DNA from: Desulfobacter hydrogenophilus
GTDB lineage: Bacteria; Desulfobacterota; Desulfobacteria; Desulfobacterales; Desulfobacteraceae
Direction: 5' to 3'
DNA length: 64,000 nt
Assembly (NCBI RefSeq): GCF_004319545.1
Contig: NZ_CP036313.1
Span: 3,288,501 to 3,352,500 of the forward strand
Of the stretch, positions 36,834-45,290 are shown piece by piece. Below the pieces are notes generated by a model. It saw only the letters and a list, made by a program, of their open reading frames with translations. It was not told where the DNA came from and searched no databases. The position numbers and the translations under genes were made by a program. Numbering within the stretch: position 1 is the first letter of the stretch; every line of letters starts with the position of its first letter.

Positions 36834-36969
36834 AATGAAGGTAAATGAAGCAATTATTGATGTTGAGATAGGGATAGCTGAGTTTGAAGGCAGATACCAT
36901 GAAGACTTTATGCCAGTTTTAGGATGTCCTAATTGCAATCAAGAAACTATGGAATTCGTAAAAGAGTAA
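36742..36969 (+). CDS. Small zinc-ribbon protein associated with the IS91 remnant
   Basis: A 75-residue protein starting at TTG 36742 behind GAGGAAG, overlapping the transposase 3' end in another frame. It has two Cys pairs (YRCSHCHCEM and LGCPNCNQE) separated by about 40 residues, a likely zinc ribbon. The position suggests it is a passenger or accessory ORF of the IS91-type element. Function unknown. Its frame is intact although the transposase is dead. Confidence 0.6.
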   Translation: MSKKKLIEGEDIPFGPPPEEYSYRCSHCHCEMKVNEAIIDVEIGIAEFEGRYHEDFMPVLGCPNCNQETMEFVKE

Positions 36970-36996
36970 AAGCCCGCGCGTTAGCGCGCTAAGTTC

Positions 36997-37094
36997 CCCA
37001 TTTTGCTTTATCCGGGAGCGCGGGCGTCCAGCCCGCAGTAAAGATGCAGGCGAGACGCCCGCGCTCCCAGGTTAAGTTATTTCGGACTCATTCC
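36997..37094. repeat. 98-bp hairpin repeat, copy A
   Basis: It contains GGGAGCGCGGGCGTC and its inverse GACGCCCGCGCTCCC around CAGTAAAGATGCAGG, with conserved flanks CCCATTTTGCTTTATCC and AGGTTAAGTTATTTCGG. About 93 of 98 positions match copy B at 39614-39712. This is a REP-like or non-autonomous element, and it lies downstream of the zinc-ribbon gene. Confidence 0.85.
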
Positions 37095-37173
37095 TAAAGA
37101 ATTTTTCAAGACCGGTCGGGCCATGAGCTTTGCTGTAGCCTTTTCCACAAGCCTGCCCCCCCCCCTGAATTTT

Positions 37174-38445
37174 CTAACGAAAGGAGCGGAGGCCGACCCC
37201 GACAAGAGCCGTAAAAAGAAGGGCGTTGGCGGGGATTTGGAGGTTGCCGTCGGAACAGCTGTGGACGAGGATGGCAACCACGGCAGCCATGGTGCCCAGG
37301 GCGATGCCCTGGGTTTGGCGGCGGCGGCTTTTGAGGCGGATGAAACCGGTGCGGAAAAACCAATAGATCAGCCACACCATCACTGCAATTGCCGAAATAC
37401 CGGTTTCGGCGGGAAACTGGAGAATGTCGCTGTGGGCGTACCGGGGGAGTACGGCCAGTCCCGGCACCTGGTAGGGCGGAAACGCCACCTCAAAGGTTCC
37501 GGGCCCGGTACCGGCAGCCAGGTTGTCCTTTATCATGGCCCGGGTGCCGGCCCAGTAGGTGAGGCGGCCGGTAAGGCTTTCTTCGATTTTCCCCTGGGTC
37601 AGCGTGGTGATACGGTCCACCACAGGGGTACTGGCCATGACGATCAGGGCAGTCACAACCACCGTTACCAGGAGCGTTGCCACCAGCCGTTTGTGTGCAA
37701 ATCCTTTTTTCAGCAAAAGCACCGTGACCATGAATACCAGCGCCACGGCCGTGGCGGCCCACCCCCCCCGGGACAGGGTCAAGGCCTGGCACACAATCAG
37801 AAACAGCGCCAGGCAAACCATGCCGATGCGAACCTCCAGGGATCTCGACCGGATTAAAAACATCCCCAGGACCAAGGGAATGGCCATTTCCAGGAACCCG
37901 GCCATGTGATTGGCATTGACATACACGCCGCTGAGCCGTGTGGCCCCATGATTTTTTCCCAGCTCCGGGGCATAATCCCACCAGGCAAACACCAGGATGT
38001 CAAACCGCTTTAATAGCCCCACCACGCACAAAAAAGCAGCCGTTCCCGCCACCACCCACACCATAACCCGCTGCTCCTCCCGGGTTTTTACCGCCACCAC
38101 CACCAGATAAAAAAATCCCAGATAGGCGGCCAGCATGATCAGCCCCTGGAAGGCCAGGGCCGGATGGGGGGACATCACGGTGGACCACACGCCCAGGGCC
38201 GCCACCGGCCCGATGATCAACCACAAGGACCGGCCCGGTATCAGGCCGTTCGGACTGTTGGATTTTGTTGACGACCGGCTTTTACCGGACCTGACTTTTT
38301 TTCTGCGTCTCTCCACCATCAGCAGCAACCCGCCCAGAATTACCATGATCTGAATCATGGTTTGGGCCCAGGGGTGTACTGACCCTCGGGGTAGGGGAGA
38401 GGCGGCAATTAATAGACACACAATTATAAATACGGGATTTTTCAT
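37174..38445 (-). CDS. O-antigen ligase/polymerase family membrane protein (Wzy_C)
   Basis: A 423-residue protein with about ten membrane spans and a periplasmic loop containing SLTGRLTYWAGTRAMIKDN and GPGTFEVAFPPYQ, typical of Wzy_C (WaaL-like ligases or polymerases). QALTLSRGGWAATAVALVFM is another family motif. It would transfer or polymerise lipid-linked glycan on the periplasmic side. The region is GC-rich compared with the flanks. A run of ten C lies just past the stop (37156-37165). The gene is 30 bp after the aminotransferase gene in the same direction. Confidence 0.88.
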   Translation of the reverse strand: MKNPVFIIVCLLIAASPLPRGSVHPWAQTMIQIMVILGGLLLMVERRRKKVRSGKSRSSTKSNSPNGLIPGRSLWLIIGPVAALGVWSTVMSPHPALAFQGLIMLAAYLGFFYLVVVAVKTREEQRVMVWVVAGTAAFLCVVGLLKRFDILVFAWWDYAPELGKNHGATRLSGVYVNANHMAGFLEMAIPLVLGMFLIRSRSLEVRIGMVCLALFLIVCQALTLSRGGWAATAVALVFMVTVLLLKKGFAHKRLVATLLVTVVVTALIVMASTPVVDRITTLTQGKIEESLTGRLTYWAGTRAMIKDNLAAGTGPGTFEVAFPPYQVPGLAVLPRYAHSDILQFPAETGISAIAVMVWLIYWFFRTGFIRLKSRRRQTQGIALGTMAAVVAILVHSCSDGNLQIPANALLFTALVGVGLRSFR

Positions 38446-38474
38446 AAATAGTTAGGTCTTTTGGTACCCCGGGG

Positions 38475-39554
38475 TCAGAGCCTGGCTACGGTTTCCTGAT
38501 CGGTTTGGGTGAGGTAGGGAGACATGGGCAGGCTCAGACAGTGGGCCGCCACATATTCCGATATCGGGAAATCGCCGGGCTGGTGCCCCAGATCGGCAAA
38601 TGCGCCCTGGAGGTGCAGCGGGGCCGTATAGTAGGCCACAGACGGGATGTCCCGGGACTTCAGGGCTGCAGACAAGGCATCCCGGTCTTTGGACAGGATG
38701 GTGTACTGCGCATAAACCGAGGTGTTGCCCGGAGCGATGACCGGGATGGTGATGCCGGGAATGTCCGTCAGCAACGTATCGTAGCGCCGGCCGATCTTTT
38801 CCCGGGCCTTGCATTCCCCGGGAAACAGGGTGAACTTTTCCAATAGAATAGCGGCCTGGAGGCTGTCCAGCCGGCCGTTGATGCCCACCAGGGGATGCTG
38901 GTGTTTAACCTTCTGGCCGTGAACGCGGATCTGGCGCATCCGGTCCGCAAGATCATCGTCCGACGTAAAGATGGCGCCGCCGTCCCCATAGCAACCCAAG
39001 GGTTTGGAGGGAAAAAACGAAGTACACCCGATCAGTGATTGATTACACGACCGCCTGCCGTGGTGTGTGGCCCCGAAGCTTTGCGCGCCATCCTCGATGA
39101 CCGGGATGCCGTGCCGTTCCGCAATGGCGTTGATCCGGGTTATGTCCGCACACTGGCCGTAGATGCCCACGGGTATGATGGCCCGGGTCCCGGGGGTGAT
39201 GGCAGCCTCAATATGGTTTGGGTCCATATTGAATGTGTCGGGCCGGATATCCACAAATACGGGCTTGGCCCCCAGCAGGGCAATCACTTCAGCCGTGGAG
39301 ATCCAGGTATAGGGCACGGTGATTACCTCGTCTCCGGGCTGGATGTCCAGGGCCATGAGGGCCATGAGCAGTGCGTCCGTACCCGAGGCGCAGGAGATGC
39401 AGTGGGACACACCCACATAATCCGCCAGCATCGCTTCCAGCTCGAACACCTCTGGTCCCATGATATATTTTCCATGATCAAGCACCAGGCTGATCCGCCG
39501 GTCAATACCGGCCCTTATTTTTTTCTGCTGTGCTGCAAGATCTATAAATTGCAT
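38475..39554 (-). CDS. DegT/DnrJ/EryC1/StrS aminotransferase (WbpE-like)
   Basis: PLP-dependent sugar aminotransferase, 359 residues. The PLP Lys is in TSFFPSKPLGCYGDGGAIFT; ASGTDALLMALMALDIQPGDEV and VIEDGAQSFGA bind the cofactor. It is close in style to WbpE, which aminates UDP-3-keto-GlcNAc uronate at C3. WbpD-like and WbpB-like genes lie directly upstream, which supports that step over other sugars. GGAGATTTT precedes ATG 39554. A hairpin repeat sits between it and the WbpD-like gene. Confidence 0.88.
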   Translation of the reverse strand: MQFIDLAAQQKKIRAGIDRRISLVLDHGKYIMGPEVFELEAMLADYVGVSHCISCASGTDALLMALMALDIQPGDEVITVPYTWISTAEVIALLGAKPVFVDIRPDTFNMDPNHIEAAITPGTRAIIPVGIYGQCADITRINAIAERHGIPVIEDGAQSFGATHHGRRSCNQSLIGCTSFFPSKPLGCYGDGGAIFTSDDDLADRMRQIRVHGQKVKHQHPLVGINGRLDSLQAAILLEKFTLFPGECKAREKIGRRYDTLLTDIPGITIPVIAPGNTSVYAQYTILSKDRDALSAALKSRDIPSVAYYTAPLHLQGAFADLGHQPGDFPISEYVAAHCLSLPMSPYLTQTDQETVARL

Positions 39555-39613
39555 AAAATCTCCAAATTTCAGACTCAGAAGTCAACCTTTAGGAACGGGT
39601 CTTAAATAACTTG

Positions 39614-39712
39614 CCCATTTTGCTATATCCGGGAGCGCGGGCGTCCCGCCCGCAGTAAAAATGCAGGCGGGACGCCCGCGCTCCCAGGTTAAATTATTTC
39701 GGTCTCATTCCT
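39614..39712. repeat. 98-bp hairpin repeat, copy B
   Basis: Near-identical to copy A, same orientation, with perfect GGGAGCGCGGGCGTCCCGCC arms. It begins at the stop codon of the WbpD-like gene, which it may supply. The two copies bracket the ligase and aminotransferase genes. Confidence 0.85.
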
Positions 39713-40286
39713 TAGCAACAAAGGTAACTTCGGATCCCATGAGTTGATAACAATCACCGGTGTGGGGGCAAACAGTTTCACCCTCGCCGGTCAACGGCAG
39801 GTCCAGCTGTTCACCGAACCGGCTCATCCATCCGGCCTGACGGGCCGGCACCCCCACCATCAGAGCATAGGGCTTCACCGGCTGATTCACAACCGCTCCG
39901 GCTCCCACAAACGCATACTCGCCGATATCGTTGCCGCACACAATGGTGCAGTTGGCACCCAGGGTCACACCTTTCGCCACCCGGGTAAAGCGGTATTCAT
40001 CTTTCCTGGATACGGCAGACCGGGGGTTGTACACATTGGTGAACACCATGGACGGCCCGCAGAATACGTCATCCTCCAGCACAACATTGTCATACACCGA
40101 CACATTATTCTGGATCTTGACATTGTTGCCGATGGTCACCTTGTTCCCCACAAACACGTTCTGGCCCAAGGAGCAGCCCTCACCGATCACGGCACCGCCG
40201 CAGATGTGCACCCAGTGCCAGACCCGGGTCCCGGCACCGATTACTGCGCCGTCATCCACAATCGCCGTTTCATGTATAAATGTCAT
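39705..40286 (-). CDS. Hexapeptide-repeat N-acetyltransferase (WbpD-like)
   Basis: A 193-residue left-handed beta-helix acetyltransferase ([20 protein letters not shown], then repeats such as [20 protein letters not shown]). The family acetylates the 3-amino group of UDP-GlcNAc(3NH2)A to form UDP-2,3-diacetamido-glucuronate. The C-terminal 35 residues carry a CPHTGDCY motif not essential to the fold. It starts 12 bp after the WbpB-like stop. The gene stop lies within the hairpin repeat copy B. Confidence 0.9.
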   Translation of the reverse strand: MTFIHETAIVDDGAVIGAGTRVWHWVHICGGAVIGEGCSLGQNVFVGNKVTIGNNVKIQNNVSVYDNVVLEDDVFCGPSMVFTNVYNPRSAVSRKDEYRFTRVAKGVTLGANCTIVCGNDIGEYAFVGAGAVVNQPVKPYALMVGVPARQAGWMSRFGEQLDLPLTGEGETVCPHTGDCYQLMGSEVTFVAKE

Positions 40287-40297
40287 AGGTCTGCTTC

Positions 40298-41269
<972 letters not shown>

Positions 41270-41272
41270 TTA

Positions 41273-41303
41273 TTAACCACGGAAGACACGGAAGGCACTG
41301 AAA
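41273..41303. repeat. TTAACCACGGAA-type repeat, copy 1
   Basis: TTAACCACGGAAGACACGG followed by AAGGCACTGAAA. One of seven copies in 41.2-47.7 kb, each beside a GxxExxY gene or fragment. Confidence 0.8.
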
Positions 41304-41304
41304 G

Positions 41305-41679
41305 TTAGAGCGCAAAGCGCTCAATTTGTACTTTTGGGTGCCTGCCGAAGTTGATTAGTAATCCTAATTTTAAGTTTGTTGCTTTCAGGTAATTGATAAC
41401 CTGTGCTTTATGTGCAGAAGCGATATCCTTAACCGCTTTTAATTCCAATAATATTTTTTTGTAACAGATCAAATCCGGCTTGTAGGTCTGATGAAGCGCT
41501 TCGCCTTTGTACATCAACTGGATTTCCTGCTGGGAAACAAATGGGATGCCTCGTTTACTTAGCTCTTTTTCCAGGCACTCCTGATAAACTGCTTCCAGAA
41601 ACCCGCAGCCCATCTCTTTGTAAACCTCAAACACAGCACCACGAATCACATACGTCTCTTCTTCAAAAATCAAACCCAT
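41305..41679 (-). CDS. GxxExxY family protein
   Basis: An intact 124-residue member of the GxxExxY family, a PD-(D/E)XK-like fold of unknown role. The signature is GCGFLEAVYQECLEKEL; YKPDLICYKKILLELKAV carries the D...ExK-type residues and GLLINFGRHPKVQIERF ends the protein. Such genes are typically bordered by TTAACCACGGAA-like repeats, as here. It separates the wbp-like genes from the sugar transferase gene. Two further broken copies lie at 43862-44689 and 47571. Confidence 0.9.
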   Translation of the reverse strand: MGLIFEEETYVIRGAVFEVYKEMGCGFLEAVYQECLEKELSKRGIPFVSQQEIQLMYKGEALHQTYKPDLICYKKILLELKAVKDIASAHKAQVINYLKATNLKLGLLINFGRHPKVQIERFAL

Positions 41680-41707
41680 TTCCGAACCTTCCGTTCACCG
41701 ATATTTA

Positions 41708-41740
41708 TTAACCACGGAAAGCACGGAAATACACGGAAAA
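41708..41740. repeat. TTAACCACGGAA-type repeat, copy 2
   Basis: TTAACCACGGAAAGCACGG then AAATACACGGAAAA, upstream of the intact GxxExxY gene. The preceding CACCGATATTTA is shared with the copy at 44748. Confidence 0.8.
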
Positions 41741-41770
41741 AATTATAAATTAAGCGCTTTGCGTTTTAAA

Positions 41771-41802
41771 TTTCCGTGCCCTTCCGTGTATTCCGTGGTT
41801 AA
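41771..41802. repeat. TTAACCACGGAA-type repeat, copy 3 (inverted)
   Basis: TTTCCGTGCCCTTCCGTG then TATTCCGTGGTTAA, inverse to copy 2, ending 5 bp from the sugar transferase stop. Confidence 0.8.
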
Positions 41803-41806
41803 AAAT

Positions 41807-43801
41807 CTATTTACTTCTAGCGCCTTTAATAGCGATATTGACGAAGGATTTCCAGAAATAAACAATCTGTGTTCTAATCGGCCGATCCAGGAAAGCCCGG
41901 ATATACCGTCGCTCAGAATCGCAGATCTCCTCAAAAGTCTCCGGCAGGTCCGCATAAAACGGCGGGATCAGCCCCGGCCGCACCTTCTTTCTCAACTCCT
42001 GCAGATCCGCATCATACAGACTCAGATACTGAAAACTCAGCGGCCGCACCCCCACCAGCCCGAAATCCCCCTTGAACCAGTTGTAAAACATGGGCAACTC
42101 ATCAATCCAGAGCTTGCGCATCACCTTGCCCCAGGTAGTCATCCGGAAATCATTCTCGATCTTGCCCCCTTTTTGCAGGCCATTCAAATCATACATGTAC
42201 TGCTGAAGATATTCAGAATAAGGATGCATGGTCCGGAACTTATATGTGTTGACAACGCCGCCCCCAAACCCGGAGCGCTTCAGGGCCACCAGGGGCCCAT
42301 AAGTGGGACTCCGGTCCAGGGAGGATGTCTTAACCTTTCTGGCAATAAAATGTAAACGATTACTGATATTCTCAGTTGCCACGATTTCAAACCCGCAGAA
42401 ACACAACCGCCCCAGCACCTCTGCCTGGGAGATCACCCGGTTTTTTCCCTTGGTCACGGCAAAATACACCTTCTGCACCCAGGGCAGCTTGGGGATCACC
42501 CGGTGAACCATAAAATCCAGCAAATACACGACATGGGCCAGCTGCCGGGGATATTTTCCATAGATCCAATCTCTATGGGTTCTGATGGTATGGGCATACC
42601 CGGCAAAATACCCCCCGGGCATCATCATCTGGTGCAGCTGAAGAAAATGGGCATTCAACCGCCGGCAGTCATTGATTTTGTGAATGCTGACATACAGCCG
42701 CAGCATCAGGTGATCATCCCTCAGGGTAAAGGGATCGCAGCTCCGGTCCACCATGCTTTCCACACAGCGGATGTCCTGCAGAACCACATGGGCGGACAGA
42801 AAATTAAAAAACGACGGATTGTCCGACTCAAAAAACCGCCGCAGTTTATGGGTACAGGGCGCCATCATCCGCGAACGCACCGTTTCCAGATCCACATTCA
42901 GATCATAGGCTTCCTGGTGGATCATTTTTCTGACCTGGCCGACCGATTGAATGTCCGGCTCGGCGTTACCGTACTTGCGCGTGGAAAAATAGAGCAGCAA
43001 GGCTAGCCATTCCAGCCCGATGAACACTACTATGGTGCCGAAGCCCTGGAGCCTGGAATACTGGAACATCCGAAATCCAAACACCAGCACCCCAAAGACG
43101 GCCAGCATGAACAGCCCGGTTTTGATCCACTGCCACAGGGCAAAGTACAGATTTTTCTGCCCGATCAGGTTGAACTTTTTCCCGGCCAGGGAAAGCCCAA
43201 ACCACACCCCTACCAGGATCAGGCCCAAGCGGTCATACCCGGGCGGCAGTGCCAACCGGCCCTGCTTCAGCCAGTAGACCGCAAAAAACGCCGTCACCAG
43301 CAGAATAAAATCCAGCCCCAGAAACCGATATGAAAAGGGAGAACGACGCTCGGCCGGCCGCTCTTCGTCTGCCGCCGCTTCCGGATCATCCGTCGGCCCG
43401 GCAAAGGGAACGACATACCGATACCCCGCAGACCAGATCACTATCTCCACCAGGAACAGCATGCCGCAGGTGGCAAGCACCTGCACCCGGGAATATTGAC
43501 TCAGCCCCAGCATGACCACCAGGAACACGATCATATAAGTGAGATACAAGCCGGACTTGAGCAACACCCGCGCACTTTTTAGATATCCCCGATATTCCCC
43601 CGGCAGAAACTTTTTCCCCACCAGACCGGACAGCACCCAGCACAGGTAAAACAGGACCAGGAGCCGGCCATACCCTTCCGGCAGGTGAAACGAGTCTCTC
43701 TTGGTATGGTTGATCACAAAAAACGAAAGGCCGATCAGGATAAAATCCACCCAGATCAGCCTAAAGGTTGTCAGCTTTAGGTTTTGCGTATTGTTTGCCA
43801 T
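41807..43801 (-). CDS. Polyprenyl-phosphate sugar-1-phosphate transferase with long N-terminal region
   Basis: A 664-residue membrane protein. The C-terminal 170 residues form the bacterial sugar transferase core (YKFRTMHPYSEYLQ, MRKLWIDELPMFYNWFKGD, GLVGVRPLSFQYL, KVRPGLIPPF). It would start glycan assembly by moving a sugar phosphate onto undecaprenyl phosphate. The N-terminal 260 residues hold two similar four-helix membrane blocks (LIWVDFILIGLSFFVINHTK and FRFLGLDFILLVTAFFAVYW-like). Residues about 290-470 are a soluble insertion not recognised, with methyltransferase-like traits at LCFCGFEIVATE. This is longer than WcaJ-type enzymes (about 460 residues). GC-rich. Confidence 0.87.
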   Translation of the reverse strand: MANNTQNLKLTTFRLIWVDFILIGLSFFVINHTKRDSFHLPEGYGRLLVLFYLCWVLSGLVGKKFLPGEYRGYLKSARVLLKSGLYLTYMIVFLVVMLGLSQYSRVQVLATCGMLFLVEIVIWSAGYRYVVPFAGPTDDPEAAADEERPAERRSPFSYRFLGLDFILLVTAFFAVYWLKQGRLALPPGYDRLGLILVGVWFGLSLAGKKFNLIGQKNLYFALWQWIKTGLFMLAVFGVLVFGFRMFQYSRLQGFGTIVVFIGLEWLALLLYFSTRKYGNAEPDIQSVGQVRKMIHQEAYDLNVDLETVRSRMMAPCTHKLRRFFESDNPSFFNFLSAHVVLQDIRCVESMVDRSCDPFTLRDDHLMLRLYVSIHKINDCRRLNAHFLQLHQMMMPGGYFAGYAHTIRTHRDWIYGKYPRQLAHVVYLLDFMVHRVIPKLPWVQKVYFAVTKGKNRVISQAEVLGRLCFCGFEIVATENISNRLHFIARKVKTSSLDRSPTYGPLVALKRSGFGGGVVNTYKFRTMHPYSEYLQQYMYDLNGLQKGGKIENDFRMTTWGKVMRKLWIDELPMFYNWFKGDFGLVGVRPLSFQYLSLYDADLQELRKKVRPGLIPPFYADLPETFEEICDSERRYIRAFLDRPIRTQIVYFWKSFVNIAIKGARSK

Positions 43802-43830
43802 GCTTTGATTGATTTCTATTTTTTGTTTAT

Positions 43831-43860
43831 AACCACGGAAGGCACTGAAAGCACTGAAAA
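43831..43860. repeat. TTAACCACGGAA-type repeat, copy 4
   Basis: AACCACGGAAGGCACTGAAA then GCACTGAAAA, next to the 3' fragment of a second GxxExxY gene. Confidence 0.8.
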
Positions 43861-43861
43861 C

Positions 43862-43903
43862 TTAGAGCGCAAAGCGCTCAATTTGTACTTTTGGGTGACT
43901 GCC
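43862..43903 (-). pseudogene. GxxExxY gene copy 2, 3' fragment
   Basis: It encodes GSHPKVQIERFAL then stop, matching the last 13 residues of the intact copy (GRHPKVQIERFAL). The hicB stop codon follows after 1 bp. The 5' fragment of the same gene lies at 44640-44689, beyond the HicAB module. Confidence 0.85.
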
Positions 43904-43904
43904 A

Positions 43905-44234
43905 TTAATGGCTAAGACGAGAACTGACGAGCCTATTTATGCTTACCCCTGACTCTGCTGCTTGAATTGCTAAATTTCTATGAACTTTTGGTGGAACACG
44001 AACCATAAACTTACCGCTGTAATTTTTAGAAGCAATTGGTAGGGGAATCTTTTCATCATTATTTTTCATATCTTTAATTACCAATTCCACTGTCCTACGA
44101 ATACCTTTTAATGCAGATTCAGGAGATTCGGCGAGCCAACTTAAACTTGGGAATTCAGCGCATAAGCCGATATATTCTTCGTCCTCAGGAGACCAGGTAA
44201 CTCTATATGTATAATGATCATTTTGTAGTGTCAC
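43905..44234 (-). CDS. hicB: HicB-family antitoxin
   Basis: Antitoxin of a HicAB type II system, 109 residues. The partial RNase-H-like HicB domain is at 8-65 (YRVTWSPEDEEYIGLCAEFPSL, SPESALKGIRRTVELV). A ribbon-helix-helix-like DNA-binding tail is at 70-109 (SGKFMVRVPPKVHRNLAIQAAESGVSINRLVS). It should bind HicA and repress the operon. GTG 44234 follows GGAGG with 6 bp spacing and overlaps hicA by 17 bp, giving toxin-first order as in many HicAB modules. It sits inside a broken GxxExxY gene. Confidence 0.92.
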   Translation of the reverse strand: MTLQNDHYTYRVTWSPEDEEYIGLCAEFPSLSWLAESPESALKGIRRTVELVIKDMKNNDEKIPLPIASKNYSGKFMVRVPPKVHRNLAIQAAESGVSINRLVSSRLSH

Positions 44235-44478
44235 TTTCTACCTCCAATTTTTCAATAGCTTTGATAACTTGCTTAACCTGATAGATTTTGGCTTTTCCTT
44301 TGCTGTTTTGAATATTCACCCGAGGGTCACCCTGCCATGGTGTTTTATATATTCGATGGCTACTACCAGATTGACGAGCCTTTCCAAAATAATGTTCACA
44401 AACCCGGCATAAATCTGTGAATTTCACGTTGGCTGAATTTTTGTAAATCTCATTTAATATTTTTTCAATTTGGCTCAT
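44218..44478 (-). CDS. hicA: HicA-family mRNA interferase toxin
   Basis: A dsRBD-like ribosome-independent mRNA interferase, 86 residues. The catalytic His is in GSSHRIYKTP, and GDPRVNIQNSKGKAKIYQVKQVIKAIE is the family C-terminus. It is slightly longer than the minimal 60-residue HicA because of an N-terminal helix (IEKILNEIYKNSANVKFTDL). The gene precedes hicB with a 17-bp overlap. The toxin looks intact. Confidence 0.9.
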   Translation of the reverse strand: MSQIEKILNEIYKNSANVKFTDLCRVCEHYFGKARQSGSSHRIYKTPWQGDPRVNIQNSKGKAKIYQVKQVIKAIEKLEVESDTTK

Positions 44479-44504
44479 ATATCATAATGATATCAATATT
44501 GATA
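44479..44504. promoter_or_regulatory. Operator-like palindromes upstream of hicA
   Basis: ATATCATAATGATAT (44479-44493) and the perfect TATCAATATTGATA (44491-44504) overlap directly at the hicA start, where HicB autoregulation is expected. Confidence 0.6.
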
Positions 44505-44639
44505 CTATTGTCAAGGGTATTTAAATTTGATAACCTCCAAATTTTATTAAAAACTATCCCAATATATCATAGATTTGGCACCTCTGAGAATGTGAAGCAC
44601 ATCACAGTGTTAAGTTCACTAAAGCATGCGGCAGTTGAT

Positions 44640-44689
44640 GTAACAGCACCACGAATCACATAAGTTTCATTTTCAAAAATCAAACCCAT
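44640..44689 (-). pseudogene. GxxExxY gene copy 2, 5' fragment
   Basis: Starting at ATG 44689 it reads MGLIFENETYVIRGAV, 15 of 16 residues identical to the intact copy (one Glu-Asn change), then diverges to unrelated sequence and a stop. The matching 3' end is at 43862-43903, so the middle was replaced by the HicAB module and about 130 bp of other DNA. Confidence 0.85.
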
Positions 44690-44720
44690 TTCCGTGCCCT
44701 TCCGTGTTTTCCGTGGTTAA
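44690..44720. repeat. TTAACCACGGAA-type repeat, copy 5 (inverted)
   Basis: TCCGTGCCCTTCCGTGTTTT then CCGTGGTTAA, upstream of GxxExxY fragment copy 2. Confidence 0.8.
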
Positions 44721-44747
44721 TCTAAAAAACAACCTCACCGATATTTA

Positions 44748-44778
44748 TTAACCACGGAAGGCATGGAAGACACTGAAA
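44748..44778. repeat. TTAACCACGGAA-type repeat, copy 6
   Basis: TTAACCACGGAAGGCATGG then AAGACACTGAAA, preceded by the same CACCGATATTTA as copy 2. Confidence 0.8.
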
Positions 44779-44999
44779 ATTTGGGCTTGGTTCTAATTTC
44801 GTCCACTGCGTAGGTTGGGTTGGCCCCAAATATGATCAAATTCGAATAGTTGAAAACCCAATAAACCGGCCTTCAAGCTCAATACGCATATTGACATTTT
44901 GACAATATGTTGTTTTAACCATGCAAAATAGATTTAAGGAGGCACCGTCAGTTACCCAAGCCTAAAGGCCTGGGTTTCCACAGCTAAAGGAAAAAATCG
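44779..44999. other. Non-coding stretch with a hairpin ahead of the AbrB antitoxin gene
   Basis: No gene was found in 44779-44999. CCCAAGCCTAAAGGCCTGGG at 44955-44974 forms a small hairpin after GTCAGTTA. Its form recalls the end hairpins of IS200/IS605-type elements, so it may be an old element end; this is weak. Confidence 0.3.
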
Positions 45000-45263
45000 A
45001 TGATCGTTACCATAGACAAAAGAGGCAGCATAAGCCTGCCGGTGGCCATTAGAAAAGAACTTGGCATTACACATGGAAGTCATCTCGAGCTCACGATAAA
45101 GCCAGGAGGCGCCCTGGTTCTTCAACCGGTCGAATTTTACAAGACAATTAGGCTTAATGCATCCGGTTTAGAAAAACTCAAGGATGCCCGGTCTTCGGAA
45201 GAATGCAGACTGCCGGATTGGTTTGAAGAGGAGCGAGACAATGCCGGAGTTGATTCCGAATAA
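45000..45263 (+). CDS. AbrB/MazE-type (SpoVT-AbrB) antitoxin
   Basis: An 87-residue swapped-hairpin DNA-binding protein: MIVTIDKRGSISLPVAIRKE then LGITHGSHLELTIKPGGALVLQPV. The C-terminal 35 residues (DARSSEECRLPDWFEEERDN) would form the toxin-binding tail. Upstream AAAGGAAAAAATCG provides a ribosome site. A toxin gene began at 45241, overlapping it by 23 bp, but is cut after about 17 codons by the IscB element. Confidence 0.88.
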   Translation: MIVTIDKRGSISLPVAIRKELGITHGSHLELTIKPGGALVLQPVEFYKTIRLNASGLEKLKDARSSEECRLPDWFEEERDNAGVDSE

Positions 45264-45290
45264 AAAATTTGTTTCCGATTTGGAAAGTTT
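45241..45290 (+). pseudogene. Toxin gene start (RelE/ParE-like), truncated by the IscB element
   Basis: ATG 45241 gives MPELIPNKKFVSDLESF, typical of RelE/ParE-superfamily N-termini, then runs into the end of the IscB element and stops soon after. It overlaps the antitoxin gene as TA toxins usually do. Family assignment rests on 17 residues only. Confidence 0.5.

Noticed and set aside
37077..37173. Minus-strand segment reading RLVEKATAKLMARPVLKNS after the ligase stop
   Set aside because: It could be the tail of a lost gene, but it has no start, crosses the hairpin repeat and has no known match; too little to annotate.
37123..37857. Long plus-strand open frame opposite the O-antigen ligase gene
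   Set aside because: Antisense of a well-supported membrane protein in GC-rich DNA; low-complexity Gly/His composition is typical of a shadow frame.
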